64,000 nucleotides of DNA from Branchinecta lynchi (taxonomy: Eukaryota; Arthropoda; Branchiopoda; Anostraca; Branchinectidae): contig JAKZAP010000008.1 of the NCBI GenBank assembly GCA_023053575.1, positions 4,854,715 through 4,918,714 on the forward strand. The letters are read 5' to 3'. The stretch's first letter is position 1; each line of letters opens with the position of its first letter. Shown in pieces: positions 33,194 to 43,897 of the stretch. Both the position numbers and the translations under genes were made by a program. A model generated the notes under the pieces. That model did not search any database, was not told the origin of the DNA, and was given only the letters and a program-made list of their open reading frames with translations.

Positions 33194-33625
33194 TTTTTTG
33201 GGATCCCAAAACGTAAGTGGCGGGATACCTATGACATCGCAAAAGTTGTCCGTGTCCGTCTGTCTGTCTGTCCGTCTGTGCGCACTATAACTCTCGAAGG
33301 GAATGAGATATGTTGATGAAACTTGGTGTGAGAATTCTTTAGGTCAAGAATAAGGTCGAGTTTTTAGATGCGCTCTCTAGCCCTATATTTAGGGGTGGGG
33401 GAGGGGGTTTAAATTAAGAGGCAAATGATATATTTTAAGACAAATAATATGATAGTCGATTATGGGTTAAGAAGACATGCTGAACACGATGGTGAAAAAT
33501 TTTGTCATCGAAAAAGTAGTTCGCCCGTGATCCGTTCTAAACCGGAAAGTTTGTTAAAAGTAAAAGTTTTATTTGAAGTTGATAAGATGTTCGATTTAGG
33601 GGTAGGAAGACATGCTGAACATGAA
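33194..33625 (+). mobile_element. Family A fragment (palindrome side)
   Basis: The intact palindrome TTTTGGGATCCCAAAA is at 33196-33211, followed by GTCTGTCTGTCTGTCCGTCT, GATGAAACTTGGTGTGAGAA and one tandem unit (CGCCCGTGATCCGTTC). It ends near 33625 inside family E-like sequence. Confidence 0.75.
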
Positions 33626-34122
33626 GACATGCTTAGAAATTGTCACTTCCCAGATCCTACTATCTTATCTCATCTGAACCGAAAAGTAAAAAATATAGTT
33701 TTAAGCAAAATCTGCATCTTCATGATCTCCATGAGGCCATGATAATTTTTGCCTCAAGGGTATTACTTAGAAATGACTTTCTAGCACCCTTATAGTGCGC
33801 ATCGTAACTGAAAAGTAAAAAAAAATACTTTTGACCAACCCATAGATATTCATGATCCTGAACTGCCCAGGATAGTTTTTTGCCTTAAGGGTTTTGATTA
33901 AAGATGAATTTCTGGCGCCCTTAAAGTTCATAGCCCAGTGCAAAAAGCCTTTTTTTTTTTTTACCAAAAAATGCATTCTCCTGATTTCTAAGGGTCCGAC
34001 GTCATTCTTAGCAGTAGGGTTTTGCTTACAAATGATCACAACAAACCCACGAATTGGCAAATTCCTACTGTCATCCGTTTACCAAGCCTTGCAAATCCCA
34101 TATGAGCTCCCAGCGCTTGTTG
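33626..34122 (+). mobile_element. Family E 3' fragment with terminus
   Basis: The blocks GAAATTGTCACTTCCCAGAT, CTCAAGGGTATTACTTAG and TTAAGGGTTTTGATTAAAG lead to GCCTTGCAAATCCCATATGA GCTCCCAGCGCTTGTT, the CTTG terminus with its small GAGCT/AGC stem. The 5' hairpin is missing. Confidence 0.65.
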
Positions 34123-35160
34123 TATTAACCGTAGGTGCTGGTTAGCCCGGAGGGCTAAAGCTGTTAATGTTTGTAGTGAGAGTGAGTTTGCTGTAAGGAC
34201 TGTAGTTAGAGGAACCTATGCACTCCCCAAGATCACCCCGATTTTGGAAAGCGATGCAGACACAACAAAACATAAATTTACATATAGAACAGCGAAAAGA
34301 GGGTTCATGTTTGCAAGACTATTCTGGAGCGACAGACCTACGGACTCCAAAAAGTGATGGGAGAGCTTCACCAACAAACATCGCCGAGGCACTATTCGCA
34401 CAACATCGGAGGAGCTTCTTACAGAACATTGAAAGGGTTACCGCGGTTGACCATGATATTAGTCACACGATTATTTATCACATGTTCAGTATATAGCTTT
34501 GTGCCTAAGGATGATGCCAAGAAGGGCCGAAATATCCGTCACATAATTTCAGCACATATCAATTTAGTGCAGTGAGTTAAAGTTTTGTCGTGAACACCGA
34601 AGCTGTGTAATGAGCCGTTCAGAAGAGCCATGCCTTTCTTCTGGCGTCAAGAGGCGACGGAAAGAAAAGATATTACATTCATTTCCGGGATGTAAAAAAC
34701 AAATTGTAGGTCTTCAGCTCGAGTTTGCTTGTAATACGAGAGGAAGCTTTTATTTACAGTGGGACCTCCTCTTCTGCTTCTTCGCGCAGCGTTGGAAAGG
34801 TGGACGAACACCAAGTGTCATTGCCAGGCTAACAAATAGGAAGAGGAGGCACCTGCATGCCTATGTACCCCGTTGTTTCTAGGGGCCCATCGGCAACAGG
34901 TCCAAATAGTGTTGTTGTGGTCTTGAAAGAAAATGCCGGTCAATCTTACTTGAATTATTTCCGTCAGATTACAAGTGTGGCATGCACAGTAGTGATGGTC
35001 ATCTTTATCTACCATTCGACATGCACACAACTGTAATATGATTTGCAGGAGTGGGACCGAAGTCTTAACTTTCTCGTTTAATCCCTGTTTGTATTTTGTG
35101 GAGTTGTGTTTTAAAATCACGAATTATTTATATAAAGCTTAGGTTAAAATATTAAATAAG
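34123..35160. other. Unassigned stretch
   Basis: Frames of 70-100 codons occur on both strands (34218-34496 and 34610-34882 plus; 34818-35120 minus) but no domain was recognised. A decayed family D piece (CCAAGAAGGGCCGAAATATC) is at about 34517-34550. This is one of the few areas that could hide a host exon, but I cannot define one. Confidence 0.3.
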
Positions 35161-35202
35161 CTAATAGGTGTCTTGGATGATCCCTTTAATTATGATGACA
35201 TA

Positions 35203-35371
35203 TCCCAGGGTTGGTCACCAAGAACCAGGGTGTACGAGTTACTTCAGGATACTTTGGGTTACTCAGGGTTACTTTCGGTTACATTGGATTGGGTTACATT
35301 ACGTTACTTTGAGATACTTTTCGGTTACTTTCCAGGGTGTACGAAGTTACTTTTGGTGACCAACCCTGGGA
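35203..35371. mobile_element. Small inverted-repeat element filled with GGTTACTTT units
   Basis: The perfect inverted ends TCCCAGGGTTGGTCACCAA (35203) and TTGGTGACCAACCCTGGGA (to 35371) bound 169 bp. The interior is irregular GGTTAC(A/T)TT repeats. No target duplication was obvious. There is no coding content. Confidence 0.75.
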
Positions 35372-35466
35372 CCTATCCAGCATTACGTTCTTTTTAAAAT
35401 ATATTCATAGACCAATAAGAGTATTTAGTCCCTGTCAGGTTAGCCTCTGTGCATTAAAAAGTTCCA

Positions 35467-35800
35467 TTATGTGGCACTTGGCTTCCGGCCAAGTACCGTA
35501 TACCGATCACTTTTTCCTCGGTCTGATGATGAATATTCCTTCAGACCAAGCTGACTGTGAATCATATTTGATGGTGCAAAACGGATATTATTAGAGCTAT
35601 GTTTCGGCCCTTCTTGGCAAGGGTCATCTTCAGGCTCAAAGCCGCTCAAGTTGGAAAAAGCAACTTGTGGGAAACTTGGTTTCCCACAAGTCAAGTGTTC
35701 GTCTGTCTGTCTGTCCGTCTGTCCGCACGATAACTCTCGAGGGGTTGAAATATTTTGATGAAACTTGGTGTGAGGATCCTTTGGGTAAAAGTCAGTGTTT
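35467..35800 (+). repeat. Composite: family E end, family D, and a hairpin-headed module
   Basis: 35470-35510 is an E 5' hairpin (TGGCACTTGGCTTCCGGCCA AGT). 35535-35660 is family D (CTGACTGTGAATCATATTTG; TTCTTGGCAAGGGTCATCTT). 35665-35697 is a near-perfect hairpin ACTTGTGGGAAAC-TTG-GTTTCCCACAAGT. It is followed by GTCTGTCTGTCCGTCTGTCC and GATAACTCTCGAGGGGTTGA, GATGAAACTTGGTGTGAGGA, the same module that follows the palindrome of family A. Confidence 0.65.
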
Positions 35801-36084
35801 CTACTTCTCATGATTTCACATGAGATCTCATGTTTTTTTCAGTCTCATGATCTCATGATAAACTCGTGATTTTCAGGATTTCTCCTCTTTTTTACTTCAA
35901 TGCTAAAATTAATGTAAAATGTATTCTAAATAGATGTGTTTAATTCTAGATTTTTCAGAAAACTAGTCTGATAGCTTTCATTCGTGGTTGGAGGCTTTTG
36001 TATTTCATTAGATGACAGGCGTCGTTTGGAATCCCACAATGGAGCTCTCTTACATAGATGCTTTCGAAATTTTTTGCATGCGGC

Positions 36085-36189
36085 TCCTTTGGTAGTAGTC
36101 TTCATTTAGTGGAAGGACAAATAGAAGTAGTTGTACACCTCCGCCTTTTCAAATGGTGGGTCATAAATAAATTACTTACTTACTTACTT
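36085..36189 (+). pseudogene. LINE 3' tail, same family as 1067-1560
   Basis: CCGCCTTTTCAAATGGTGGG then TCATAAATAAATTACTTACT TACTTACTTAG duplicates the 3' end seen inverted at 1070-1120. There is only a short stretch of upstream sequence and no zinc-knuckle coding. Confidence 0.6.
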
Positions 36190-37302
36190 AGAAAGAACTC
36201 GTGTCTCAGATGTCACACTTCTGGTCCGGAATGGATCCAGTAACTTTGGGGGGAGTTGGAGGGGGGAACCGGAAATGGTGTGACATTTTCAAAGGGGATG
36301 AATCGGTATGAAACTTGGTTGGAGGAACAAGCACAAGCCCTAGATTCATAGTTGACAAGACCGGACCGGATCCGGTAGCTCTGGGGGGAGTTGGAGGAAG
36401 GGATCCGAATTCCGGTGATCCCGAGTTAGGATGCTTTTACATGTGCTAGGACGGTGAAACTTGGCAGGCGTATCAAGGACTCTATCATTTTAACTTAAGA
36501 ACAGTTGTTTTCCCGATTTGACCATCGTGGGGGTAGTGGAGGGAGGGGGAATCCGGAATCTTGAGGTATGTCCAGCTTTTGAATGGGTGATTGTATCTTA
36601 ACGAAACTTGATATTCAAAAAGAACTCATGTCTCAGATGTCCCATTTCAAGCTTTCTGACATGACTCGATCAATGAGGAAAGAGTCGGGGGGGGGGGGGC
36701 AGAAACTTTGTGAACGCTTAGAGTGTAACGATTGAGATGCCACTTGGCGGTAAAAACAAGGATAAGCCCTAGATACATCAGTGAAAGAACCGGACCTGAT
36801 TCGGGCACTCCTGGGGGGAGTTGGAGGGGGGGGGGGGGGGGTCCGGAATTCTGTGATCGCGATTGAAGGTACTTCCAGATGTGCTTGGATGACGAAACTT
36901 GGCTTGAACATTAGAAAATTGACAAGATTGGCTTACAAATTGTCACTTCCCAGATGCGACCATTCCTTAAACTAGACCATCCTCTTAACCGCAAAGTACA
37001 AAAAATACCTTTAAGGAAACTATTCATTTTCATGATCCCCATGAGCCCATGATCATTTTTGCCTCAAGCGTGTTTGTTAGAAATGAGTTTCTAGTACCCT
37101 TAAAGTGCGCATCTTAACCCGAAAAGTCAAAAAAATACTTTTGGCCATACCATATATATTCATGATCCGAAAGGGCCCAGGATCATTTTTGTCTCGAGGG
37201 TTTTGCTTACAAATGATCACAACTAACGCACGAATTGACAAATTCCTACTTTCATCCTGTTACCCAGCCTTGCAAGTGCCATAAGAGCTTCCAGCTTTTG
37301 TT
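36190..37302 (+). mobile_element. Family E element lacking its 5' hairpin
   Basis: Starting at the LINE tail, the units carry GTCTCAGATGTC(A/C)CA, GGGGGGAGTTGGAGGGGG and GATGAAACTTGGC. The late blocks are TTAAAGTGCGCATCTTAACC and TCGAGGGTTTTGCTTACA. The 3' end CCTTGCAAGTGCCATAAGAG CTTCCAGCTTTTG ends near 37302. There is no coding capacity. Confidence 0.7.
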
Positions 37303-37489
37303 TTTTAACAATCCTTTGTTTCTCCCAATAAACCGAATCGTAAATTGTAAGTTTCGACTTTCTAGGGGTCTCTGAAGGGACCCGGCACTGCAAAGCGACC
37401 AGTGATGCAACTAGAAAGAAAAAGTCACATTCGTGAGGGCAGGGCAGAAGCTATACCCAGTTGTATCTCCTACAGCTAGTTTAGATACT
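37303..37489. other. Short unassigned spacer
   Basis: The segment lies between families E and A and contains no recognised feature. Confidence 0.3.
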
Positions 37490-38475
37490 TTTTGGGATGA
37501 TCCCAAAACGTAAGTGGAGGGATACCTGTGACTTCGCAAGAGTTGTCTGTCTGTCCGTCCGTCCGTCTGTCAGTACGGTAACTCTCGAAGGGAATGAGTT
37601 ATATTGATGAAGCTTGGTGTGAGGATTCTTTGAGTTAAGCGAAAGGTTGAATTCGTAGATGGGTGCGATAGATGTATATTTAGGGAAGGGGGAGGGGTTT
37701 CAAATTAATAAGGGGGCGAAACAAATATTTTTAAAAGCTAATGTAATGAGATAGTCAATTTAGGGGTAAGGAGACATGCTGAATCGAATATAAAACATTA
37801 TTTTCTCGCCGGACAGGTAGTTCACCTGGAATCCTGCAAAAACCGACAAATTTGTCAAAAATAAAAGCTGAATCTGAAGTTGATTAGGTGTTTGATTTTG
37901 GGGTAAACGGACATGCTAAATCCGAATATGATGTTGCCTCAATCAAATCATATTCTTGCTTGATTATCTTTTTTATCTTTCACCGTACAAGTTCGCTGGA
38001 AATCCGGAAATTGAGCATGAAGTTTTAAAACCCAATGATAAAGTCGTTATATATCCTAAAGATAAACAGTAAGTGTATGCGATCAGTTTAGTTATCCCAA
38101 CCGGCATTTACTGGGTCAAAAAGTATTCGACAACTGTCTTGTGAACAATTTAAACACCTAGCGACTAGCGTACGTATTCTTTGGGTTTAGTCATGGGCAG
38201 TCGGTCGTGTCGGGGGGTTGAAGGGCGTGAGATATGTTGTTCAATTTTCTTATGAGAATGCAGTCGCAAAGTACAGACGAAGTTCGTAGATGGTGAAAAA
38301 TAAGTATTCCTTCAGTCTTTGTTTATTTTATAAAAATAAATAAACATTCGTAGATGGGTCCTGTAGCCCTATATTTAGAGGCAGAGAAGGTTGTTTCGAA
38401 TTAAGGGTAAAAAAGTATATTTAATAAGCTACCGAGATAGTCGTCTCAAGGGAGGAGGAGGCCGGCTGAATCCAT

Positions 38476-38741
38476 AGCCTCGTTTTTGTTGCATGCTGCA
38501 GGTCCACTTCTCGGCGGATTCCGGACTTATTCTTTCTACATCCGTTTTTGCACTACAGCGCTTCCGAGGAAGACGGCAGCGCTTCTCGAGAATCACGGAC
38601 TTGCTCCCCGACCAAGTCCGTGCTTTCCTGCAAGATGCTGCAGCGCTGCCGCTTCAACCAAGAAGAAAGTGAATCCAAAAACGCATATTATGCAAAAGCA
38701 AAGAAGTGCTGCGGCAGCGCTATTGCAACAAAAACGAGGCT
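38476..38741. mobile_element. 266-bp MITE with 3-bp duplication CAT
   Basis: The ends AGCCTCGTTTTTGTTGCA and TGCAACAAAAACGAGGCT are perfect 18-bp inverted repeats. CAT flanks both sides (38473-38475, 38742-38744). Removing it gives GAATCCATATCGGAACTTCG, which matches the family A sequence GAATCCATATCTGAACTTGG at about 39269, confirming the boundaries. The interior is GC-rich with AGCGCT and CTGCGGCAGC-type motifs. The two overlapping frames are not convincing genes. Confidence 0.88.
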
Positions 38742-38861
38742 CATATCGGAACTTCGTTTTCTTGCCGGACAGTTGCCGGAGTTGTTTCTAAAGTCGATTA
38801 GAGATTGGATATCGGGGTAAGGCGACATGCTGAACCGAATTTTGAACTTTGTTTCCCTGAC

Positions 38862-39031
38862 AAATAAGCTGGCAAAATTTGCCAGTTTCTGCTACTGGGA
38901 TTAATCTTATCTCTAAAAAGAAAATTTTATCTCTAATTTGGATTAATCTTATCTTAATAGAGATGAGATTAATCCTGGTAGCAAATACTGCAGTTAATTT
39001 TAATCCTTACTCGGAGTAGCTTTTTACAGTG
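38862..39031. mobile_element. MITE family C, copy 2
   Basis: The right end TTTTTACAGTG followed by TA (39032-39033) and the interior CTACTGGGATTAATCTTATC with its inverse match 3605-3762. The left end is eroded (GGCAAAATTTGCCAG instead of CACTGTAAAA). It sits within family A sequence. Confidence 0.75.
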
Positions 39032-39511
39032 TACATTAAAGTAAAGTTATTGCTTTGCATTTTGTCTTTTAAAACCTAGACAAGGAGGAAGAGGCCAAAA
39101 TTTGCCAAAACCCGGGAATTTGTATTGAAACGTTCTCGTCTCCATTTCACTAGCTATTTTGCTGTGCATGTAATTCGCGGGGAATGCTGCTAAATCTGAA
39201 GAATTTAGTCAAAGTAAAGGACCTTTCTGAAGTCTATTACAGATGAGATACTGAAGTAAAAATCGTTGCAGAATCCATATCTGAACTTGGTTTCTCGTCT
39301 GATTGGTTTTTTAGCCGTAAGTTCCCAAAATCGCCAAAACAGTTAAAAAATAAATTTTCATATTCAAGCGGTGGATTATGGGATAAATTGCAAAATGCAA
39401 AAGGGGTCTGGCGAAGACTCAAGAGATCTACAAGATTCAATTGTCTGGATCAGAAGCTCGATAAATTTTAATTTTTTGGGATCCCATCGAAACCTTTGGT
39501 CTTGTTTTTAG

Positions 39512-39674
39512 GACCTTGTCCGAGATCTTCTCAACGACAGCTCTAATACGTCCGTGGAGGTCTTGTTGAACCTCGTTACTCAGGCCAGCCAAGTTCTTGG
39601 ACGGCGATCAGAAATATCAACAACATATCTTCTGTCGATGTGGCAGCTATCCTTTGATCTCGTCCTGACCGTAG
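39512..39674 (+). CDS. Candidate internal exon, second part of the same unknown gene
   Basis: The acceptor is ttggtcttgtttttag and the donor is gtaagtg. The 163 bp give 54 complete codons plus one base (phase 0 in, phase 1 out), matching the phase-0 end of the exon at 210-373. The peptide starts DLVRDLLNDSSNTSVEVLLN, includes LVTQASQVLGRR and ends LLSMWQLSFDLVLTV. It is helix-rich like the first exon and unique in the window. The identity is unknown. The two exons may be consecutive or have others outside my recognition between them. The pyrimidine-rich tract of the acceptor lies within the end of a family A element. Confidence 0.6.
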
Positions 39675-40270
39675 GTAAGTGCAGACTTTCATACCTTAGT
39701 CTATTAGCCTTCCTAGCTGATAAATTGTTGTCAGGGCTGGTTCCATGTATGAAGGATGCTCGTCATAATAAAAAAACAACAAAGAACTTCACATGACAAC
39801 GGGAGGGAATGCCCGTAATTTACCCATTTCTACTTTACCACGAGTCTCCAGAGTATCCGGTAACTTGAGTCCCAGCTCTCTGATCTTAGTAATGACGCTG
39901 AGTACAATAGAAATCACGGCAAATTATCCTAAGAAGTTTTCAAAACAGAGGGTAGGATTAAAACGGTGGAGAAGTTTCGTCGTTTCAACAAGACATGGCA
40001 GCTAGTAACTTTTGTAAAATCATGTTCCCCATCAGAATGTAGGGCCTGGACAACGAAGAAAACTTAAAGATTCACCAAATACGGCTGGAATGCGAAACTC
40101 TAGTTAAAGGATACCTCGTACTACCTCTCAATATCTCCGAACATGTTACTACATTTTTAAATGAATCTACCTCAAAAATTTTTGAAGTTATGGATCCAGG
40201 CCATAGCTAATCCTCTCCCCCTGTTTGGTAGATTTAGAGTTTTTGACAGGGATAGGACTGGTCCAGATGT
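39675..40270. other. Intron sequence, nothing recognised
   Basis: The segment starts at the donor of the exon ending 39674. Only short frames without domains are present. Confidence 0.35.
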
Positions 40271-40289
40271 CGGGTATAATTACCTTAAC

Positions 40290-40610
40290 TTTGCAAAGCA
40301 GGGGTAGAAGAAAATATGGACCACTTTCTCAATCGATGCCAGGACCTTTCGGAGTTAAGGGGATCTGTTTTTAAGGGGAGTGTTTCCGGAAATCCTGAAT
40401 AGCACTTCGGAGAGGGTTATAACAAAGGTGTGCGAATTTATCGACGGAGTGCCGAAGCTAAGAGCGACCAAGCTTAGTAGTGAGGCTTCACAGTCGTAAG
40501 AAAATATTGTTGTTATTTTCTCTTGTAATGTGTATTATAGTTGTGTTATGTATATGGCACCTGGGCTTTTAAATACACTTTACACTTATTATTATAGTTG
40601 AATACTTTAA
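40290..40610 (+). pseudogene. LINE 3' end with ATT-type tail
   Basis: The plus-strand peptide EENMDHFLNRCQDLSELR is the His-Cys half of a LINE C-terminal zinc motif. It is followed by frameshifted sequence (GTTATAACAAAGGTGTGCGA; AAGCTTAGTAGTGAGGCTTC) shared with 8507-8720 and a TTATTATTATAG tail near 40590. It is 5' truncated. Confidence 0.6.
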
Positions 40611-40739
40611 AACTTAGCTATGCTTACAACAAATCATACAATGCTTCAACTGTTACTAGCCTCTTTCCTCCTTGCCTTAGATGACAAACGTGGCAAATTT
40701 GAATAGACGGCCTGCTTACCAATAACCTTTTCGGAAACA

Positions 40740-41035
40740 GTAAGACCAAAGGTTTCGATGGGATCCCAAAAATGTACTATTTGATCCAGACAATTTGGTC
40801 TTGTAGATATCCGGTCTTCGCCAGACTTCTTGAACATTTTTATTATTGTAATTTAGAAACAGAAGAAGGACAATGGCTAATCATCTGAGAAAACCAAGTT
40901 CAGATATTGATTCAGTATGCGTTTATTTACTCCGCGGAGATACCTCATATCTACTTTGACGAAATTTATCAAATTTTTCTGCCTTACTTCTGCCAAATCT
41001 GCGGTTTTGACCGGATTCCGGGCGAACTACTTGGC
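40740..41035 (-). mobile_element. Family A CTTG-side fragment
   Basis: AAGACCAAAGGTTTCGATGG GATCCCAAAAATG, then ATTTGATCCAGACAATTTGG and CTTCGCCAGACTTCTTGAAC, as in copies at 5888 and 54841. It stops after one GGATTCCGGGCGAACTACTT unit. Confidence 0.75.
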
Positions 41036-41319
41036 TATGTGTTTGGCGGGCGTGTACTACGGATAGTTTAACACTCGTTTCTGCGCGACGTTTGTAGCTA
41101 TGTACATTTTAAGCGTAATGCCATAATATGGCCATGTTAATTTTTTTTTTTTTTTGCTTCTGAAAGCTTAGAGTGGGGTTGTCTATCTATTATTTATATC
41201 TATGCGCGTTCACAATTATTTGCCCAATATTTGTAGCCCAGACATTTGAGACTCGTCAGATATATCAGGTGAAAACCCGGAGGGGGGGGGGGGGCATTTT
41301 CAAAGTTCCTTTCCCTTAA
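41036..41319. other. Unassigned spacer with homopolymers
   Basis: The segment contains a T run (about 41140-41154) and a G run (about 41283-41294). No gene is visible. Confidence 0.3.
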
Positions 41320-41853
41320 GGCCCATTCACAACGGTTTTTAGCTAATATTCGATGCCAGCTATGTCCGGAAATCGCTCTGAGACCGAGAATTAGCTGGGT
41401 GTCTGCTGTTGGCAATTGATCTTGGTGCCAGTTTCGGATACCAGCTAGTCTCACACCCAAGTTGAAATCAGCTAAACTTTTGAGGGTACTAGCCAATCAG
41501 ATTATATTGAGGAATATTATGATTGGGTAGTTTCGAACCAAAGCCCAATAGATACAATCACATCCACTCCTTGCTGTCTTGAAAACAGAAAGGGAATTTA
41601 GGGCATTGTTCTTAGGGATGACGTGGTTCAGCGTTAGCCAATCGGAACGTACCTGAGAATTCCCCTAAGTAATGTGATTGGCTAGTACCCTGAAAAGTTG
41701 AACTGATTTCAACTTGGGTGCGAGACTAGCTGGTACCCAAACTGGCACCAGTATCGATTGCGAGCGGCAGAAACCCAGCTAATTCTCCGTCTCAGAGTGA
41801 TTTCTGGAACTGGCTGGTACCGAGTATTAGTTAAAACCCGTTGTGAATGGGCC
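41320..41853. mobile_element. Foldback element with long inverted arms
   Basis: GGCCCATTCACAACGG starts at 41320 and its inverse CCGTTGTGAATGGGCC ends at 41853. The arms are about 180 bp, paired through AGCTGGGTGTCTGC/AACCCAGCT, CTTGGTGCCAGTTT/ACTGGCACCAG, CACCCAAGTTGAAATCAG/CTGATTTCAACTTGGGTG and GTACTAGCCAATCA/TGATTGGCTAGTAC. The loop is about 170 bp. It is gene-free. The flanks did not give a convincing target duplication. Confidence 0.85.
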
Positions 41854-42299
41854 TTTATATTTGTGGTCGCTGGCCCTTAGTCTTACTTGGGTTACATGCT
41901 ACTCTAAGTTAGATTCCCTGTTTACCTTGAATATGAATCTTTTCAAATTTTGAAATATGCCTCGACTGCAAATTATAATTTGGGGGGCCTAATTTGCCTT
42001 CTGCTCTCCATGTTCAGTGCGAAAGTCCCTCTGATTAGTTCCCATTTCCAGGGGTCCCAAATGCTATTAAATTGCTGAGCTCTCGTCGTAACACCGTTGC
42101 ACGTTCCCTCCCCATAATACGAAAGGACTCCAGTCCGCAATTACGGTCCATGATTACCGATTCCAGGGAAATGGAAGTTAATTAAAACGGGATTCAATTT
42201 TCGAATCTCGTGCATTTCACTCTGGTTGTCACTCTGCATGTTTCCATCAAGTCAAGAGCAGCAGTGTCGACTTCGTTTTTCCCATTAGCGTCTGTCGTG
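41854..42299. other. Unassigned stretch
   Basis: No gene is recognised and no repeat was matched. Confidence 0.3.
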
Positions 42300-43320
42300 T
42301 CATTAAGACCGTCATCCGAGTGCACTTCGACGCTGAACGCCGAATATTTGATACTGGAGGCTGCAGCCGGCACTGCTTTTGTTGTGTCTATCCGTCTATC
42401 CGTCGTTCCTTCAGCTGCTTTCAGCCCTAAAGCCCACCCAGTTTACGAGGAGGTGGCCCTGTTCTTTCACGATTCTTTCTCTTCTTCCTTCGTCTTTATA
42501 GTAGTAGCTTCGTTCTTTGTCACGGGAGTTCTCACCGGTGGTCTCCGGTTTTTCTTATAAGCCATTTTTGCATCCACCGGTGACTACTCCCCAGTCTTAT
42601 AACCCGTTTCTGAACTAACCAGTGTCCAGTTTTATCTCACCGGTGCGAACTAACCAGAACCTGCTCGGGAGCCCCGCTTCAGCGAGGAGTTTTCATCAAC
42701 TCACCGATGAACAAAAAAACGCGTTTTAATAGAAGAACCGGACACCAGTAGCAAAACACCAGAGACAGCCCGGAGTGCAACGAACGCAGCTAGTGTAAAC
42801 GTCATTAATGACAATTATGATTTATTTATGATCCACTACAGTCTAAAGATAGTGGAGACACAGACATCCGAGTGCACTTCGACGCCAAGCGCTGAGTGTT
42901 TGGTATCGGAGGCTGCAAGCGACAGTGCTTCTGTTTTCTGGGACAGTCTCCATTGCTGTTCCTACTTACCCGGCTGTTTTGAGCTCTAGAACCACATAGT
43001 TTACGATGAAAGTGCCCCTGTCCCCTAATCTTCTTCTTTCATTCTTTTAGCATTGTAAAATACGTTGCAGTACAAGGTGAAGTTTTCACGAGCTGGCGGT
43101 AAGACCCGCGAAATTGAAATTTCGGGAAAAAATTACATAAGTAAAATTAAAATAACGATTTAGACTCTAACGTCCACCCAGTTTACGAGGTCGGTGCCCC
43201 TGTTACTTATTCTTCTTCTTTCAGCAGTGTCAAATTCATTGCGATACAAGGCGAGGTTTTCACGAGTTGGGGGAAAGACCCGCGAAAGTTTGAAAGTTCG
43301 GGAAAAAGTGACAAATTTAA
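42300..43320 (+). repeat. Family G/K repeat block, three diverged units
   Basis: CCGAGTGCACTTCGACGC opens units at about 42317 and 42868. CCA(C/G)CCAGTTTACGAGG(A/T) occurs near 42436 and 43174 (degenerate near 42996). GTTTTCACGAG(C/T)TGG...AAGACCCGCGAAA closes units at 43083-43110 and 43256-43280. 42526-42700 is the family G segment (TCACCGGTGG, CAGTCTTATAACCCGTTTCT) that is split by family E at 29368. The 116-codon frame at 42210-42560 reads through this repeat and has no known domain. Confidence 0.65.
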
Positions 43321-43897
43321 AAGTAAAATGACAATCTAGACGAAAGTGAATTACAAGTTATTATTCAGTACTTTGAATACTACTGTTTCCCCCGGAAAGT
43401 TCTTCGCTGTGCTTTAAGCAATTGGTGTAATATGATATAGCAAGGTGGGTCAAGGACCACCCTTATTTCTGCAGGGAACATCAGACGCGTCTGACAACGT
43501 TCATGTCATACTTTAGCCCAATTTCTAATGAGATCCGCGCGTCGAGTTTACCTACTTCTTAAGCAACGGACAAGTAACATTAAGTTTGTTTCGCGAGTTA
43601 GTTGGGAAAGGGATATCACCGACGGCTCGTGAAAGCTGGAGCAAACTTCGGCGTGTCTGCACTGGCTAGCGTGATGACTGCCGGGAACTTTATATGAAGG
43701 AAAGCGGAAGGACGATAGAATCCAATTTCGAAACTTCCTGTGCCGGAATGCGATGAACCGCAAGCATTGTCGCATCAGACCCGCTGAATCTTAGCGGGAG
43801 TCCTTAGATTGTGCGAGCCCAAATAGGCCCAATAAAAACGGTCAGAGGACACGAGTCAACCATAAAAACACGGGTGAAAAAGTCATGCCCAAAATGA
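43321..43897. other. Unassigned stretch
   Basis: A minus-strand frame at 43548-43775 has no recognised domain, and no repeat was identified. Confidence 0.3.

Larger units (their letters stand above)
37490..39505 (+). mobile_element. Composite family A element(s) with nested MITEs, ending at an exon
   Basis: The 5' palindrome is altered to TTTTTGGGATGATCCCAAAA near 37490. Interior A units recur to 37900 and again at 38343-38470 and 38742-38860, so this may be two overlapping copies. Insertions at 38476-38741 and 38862-39031 interrupt it. The 3' end is ATTTTTTGGGATCCCATCGA AACCTTTGGTCTTGT at 39505. Six bases later comes the AG of the exon at 39512. The part 37990-38340 was not assigned. Confidence 0.65.
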
